Assembly: GCA_948616985.1 (NCBI GenBank)
Contig: CAPGDO010000028.1
Coordinates: 1 to 6,649, forward strand
Reading direction: 5' to 3'
Source of the DNA: MGBC163016 sp910588905
GTDB lineage: Bacteria > Actinomycetota > Coriobacteriia > Coriobacteriales > Eggerthellaceae
Length of the DNA: 6,649 bases
Below, piece by piece: positions 5,019 through 6,649 of the stretch. The stretch's first letter is position 1, and each line of letters opens with the position of its first letter. Under the pieces are notes generated by a model. The model was not told the DNA's origin, ran no database searches, and was given only the letters and a program-made list of their open reading frames with translations. Made by a program: the position numbers and the translations under genes.

Positions 5019-6649
5019 TCACCAAGGCCGATAGGTCAAAGGAGCGTTCTCGTAAGTAACCATATAGAAGTTCCGGCCCGCAATAGCGTGGGTAGACTGC
5101 GGATCGCAAATGTAGGTTGCTCCATTGATATAGACCTCAACCCACCCGTGCGCATTCCACCCACCCTGCCGGTTCAACGCATGGCCAGCAATAGCCTTCG
5201 CATTGTATCCTGCGGCCTTAGCCAACCACTCAAAGAGCGCTGCATAGCGATAGCAATTACCTCCACCATTACGATACATCTCGATCGCAAATGGCACGGT
5301 CCAGTCTCCTGTAGGGTACTTCGACCCACTGATGTAAGGATAGCTAGCAACGTAATCGTACAGCGATCTCAAATCCATTCCATGGTTCGTGATGATGCTC
5401 CCCAGAATGGCATCCAGCTCAGGATTACCAGAGGGCGAAACGTCATCTTTAGATACCTCAAAAGTAAACGAGGACGCGACTGTGCCCCCGTATCGGTAGG
5501 CATGCACAGCAACCGTACCCGAGTCATGAAGCTGACGACAATTGATATCCGCCTGCCACGTGTCAGCAGACACCCGTTGCGCGGGATACCAGACGAGGTC
5601 ATCTTGTCCATTAGCCTCAGACCAGACAGCAAATGACATCTCCTGGGTAGAAGGCGCTTTCCTGACTCCTATGGTACGTTTACCTGATCCCATGTCCCCT
5701 ATCACGAAAGGACAATTATCAACGACCATAGTAGCCTGGCACCCACCGATACAGCCTCGCACGCCGTTCTGGCAGGCGACATAGATATGGTTCTCGTAGA
5801 TGCCATCTTGCGCCCGGTGTTCAGTGGCGCTCACGACCACTATCCAGCCCGTGGCCGTAGACCCTTCCGCTTGATGCCATGCAAGGTCATCCTGCCCATT
5901 GACGACAGCCCACACCCCATCTGATATAGCAGATATCCCCGAAGGAGCATGAACGTCATGCACCTTCAGCTTATAGACATTGGTGTCGGTAGATAGAAGT
6001 TCCACCTTCCCGCTCGGAGCAGACACCCTGAACGTCGCACCACCCACGAAGTAGCGCTGCCCGCCTTGCAGGGCATAGGCATGCACCTGGTAGCTTCCCG
6101 CTGTAGCATGCAGCGATACCGGGATGTCGTTGCCCCAAGCAGCTCCCCTCTTCGTCGAGGAGTACCACCTCAGGTCATCTTGGCCGCCTGCATCCGACCA
6201 GACAGCGAACTGAACGGCATCGGCCATGGCTGCATAGCCACCTGAGGCAGAGACGGAGAACCAGGTCTCAGGGGCATTCACAGACGCCTTGACCGATGAG
6301 GGGGCCAAGGTGATGTTGGCGCTCGTACCACCAGCAAAAGCACGTATACCGTTGCCTGCTGTGAGGTAGATATGAGAATGATAGATGCCTGGTCCGCGCA
6401 AGGAGGTCAGACAAGGCAGCTCACGGGTCCAAACGCCTTTCCAGGAGGTGAGGCGATACCACTCAAGGTCATCTTGGCCGTTAGCCTCAGACCAAGTGGG
6501 CGCATCGGCATAGGCTACGCCAGAAGGAGAGTTGACGCCGCTCAAGGTCACAGAGAACGCACCTCGCATCCTCTGGTCATCGGTCTGGCTTATCTCCACC
6601 TTCCCGCTCGGAGCAGACACCCTGAACGTCGCACCACCCACGAAGTAGC
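5019..6649 (-). CDS. GBS-Bsp-like repeat protein with C-terminal transglutaminase-like domain (N-terminus beyond right edge)
   Basis: The frame is open to the right edge. A GTG at 6641 can be read as a start but is only the Val of an internal YFVGGATF repeat, so the true start is outside the window. Numbering residues from that codon, GBS-Bsp-like modules lie at about 15-111 (type A), 117-208 (type B), 213-307 (type C, GQDDLAWH) and 310-396 (type D, GQDDLVWY). Residues 400-540 form a transglutaminase-like domain: GGGNCYRYAALFEWL with Cys463, GGWNAHGWVEVY with His498 and YICDPQSTH with Asp513 give the Cys-His-Asp triad. Such domains act as cysteine peptidases, cross-linkers or amidases outside the cell. 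The stop is TGA at 5019, 65 bases before the MBOAT start, with no clear terminator. Modules A and B are nearly the same as in the repeat gene at 1-1093. Four cysteines crowd residues 290-310 of modules C/D. The domain call is firm; the actual reaction and target are unknown. Confidence 0.9.
   Translation of the reverse strand, partial: YFVGGATFRVSAPSGKVEISQTDDQRMRGAFSVTLSGVNSPSGVAYADAPTWSEANGQDDLEWYRLTSWKGVWTRELPCLTSLRGPGIYHSHIYLTAGNGIRAFAGGTSANITLAPSSVKASVNAPETWFSVSASGGYAAMADAVQFAVWSDAGGQDDLRWYSSTKRGAAWGNDIPVSLHATAGSYQVHAYALQGGQRYFVGGATFRVSAPSGKVELLSTDTNVYKLKVHDVHAPSGISAISDGVWAVVNGQDDLAWHQAEGSTATGWIVVVSATEHRAQDGIYENHIYVACQNGVRGCIGGCQATMVVDNCPFVIGDMGSGKRTIGVRKAPSTQEMSFAVWSEANGQDDLVWYPAQRVSADTWQADINCRQLHDSGTVAVHAYRYGGTVASSFTFEVSKDDVSPSGNPELDAILGSIITNHGMDLRSLYDYVASYPYISGSKYPTGDWTVPFAIEMYRNGGGNCYRYAALFEWLAKAAGYNAKAIAGHALNRQGGWNAHGWVEVYINGATYICDPQSTHAIAGRNFYMVTYENAPLTYRPW
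6001..6649 (-). repeat. 594-base direct-repeat unit inside the upstream repeat gene
   Basis: This is the partner copy of the repeat in the gene at the left edge. The unit recurs internally with the same 594-base period: the phrase beginning at 6001 is repeated at 6595. It covers module B at 6001-6335, a more divergent linker, and module A at 6440-6600. An uninterrupted run of 57 identical bases is shared with 75-131 of the left copy. Confidence 0.85.

Noticed and set aside
4983..5636. A 217-codon plus-strand open frame opposite the transglutaminase-like gene
   Set aside because: It lies wholly antisense to a gene with recognisable catalytic motifs, has no recognisable domain or clear ribosome binding site, and its length follows from the codon pattern of the opposite strand.
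6639..6641. GTG as the start of the right-hand gene
   Set aside because: The codon is the Val of an internal FVGGATF phrase that recurs elsewhere in both repeat proteins, and the frame stays open to the window edge with matching residues Tyr-Phe before it.

Overview
The window is one stretch of co-directional genes, all read on the minus strand, so transcription runs from the right edge to the left. The protein content points to a Gram-positive, host- or gut-associated bacterium. The best guess is an actinobacterial Coriobacteriia/Eggerthellaceae-type organism, with a Clostridia/Lachnospiraceae-type host as the alternative. This rests on GBS-Bsp-like repeat surface proteins (signature W-x5-GQDDL-x-W-Y), a lipobox lipoprotein with an Ala/Glu-rich tail, intermediate base composition, and no outer-membrane features. 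The taxon is inference only.

Layout in transcription order. (1) 6649-5019: the C-terminal part of a secreted protein with four GBS-Bsp-like repeats followed by a transglutaminase-like domain with a visible Cys-His-Asp triad; its N-terminus lies beyond the right edge. (2) 4953-3535: an MBOAT membrane O-acyltransferase of the AlgI/DltB type. (3) 3525-2020: a membrane-anchored DHHW/AlgJ/AlgX-like SGNH acyltransferase-hydrolase with an extra C-terminal beta-rich region. (4) 1958-1137: a lipoprotein with a helical Ala/Glu/Gln segment and a Ser/Gly/Tyr-rich tail. (5) 1093-1: the N-terminal part of a second GBS-Bsp-like repeat protein, with a signal peptide and a long acidic linker; its C-terminus lies beyond the left edge. 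Gaps are 65, 9, 61 and 43 bases, with no convincing terminator, so a single operon is likely.

How the genes may work together. The MBOAT and SGNH proteins form the standard two-component system that moves an acyl group, usually acetyl, across the membrane and onto an extracellular glycan. The lipoprotein and the two repeat proteins would sit at the cell surface. The transglutaminase-like domain could cut or cross-link surface protein or peptidoglycan. A surface-glycan modification and display module is the simplest reading, but the substrate is not visible.

The most striking structure is at DNA level. The two repeat genes share a 594-base (198-residue) two-module unit at about 90% identity, in direct orientation and in matching frame, on either side of the acyltransferase-lipoprotein cassette. 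A 70-residue segment is identical in both proteins although the DNA differs at about ten positions, all silent. Recombination between the copies would delete about 5.85 kb and leave an in-frame chimeric surface protein.
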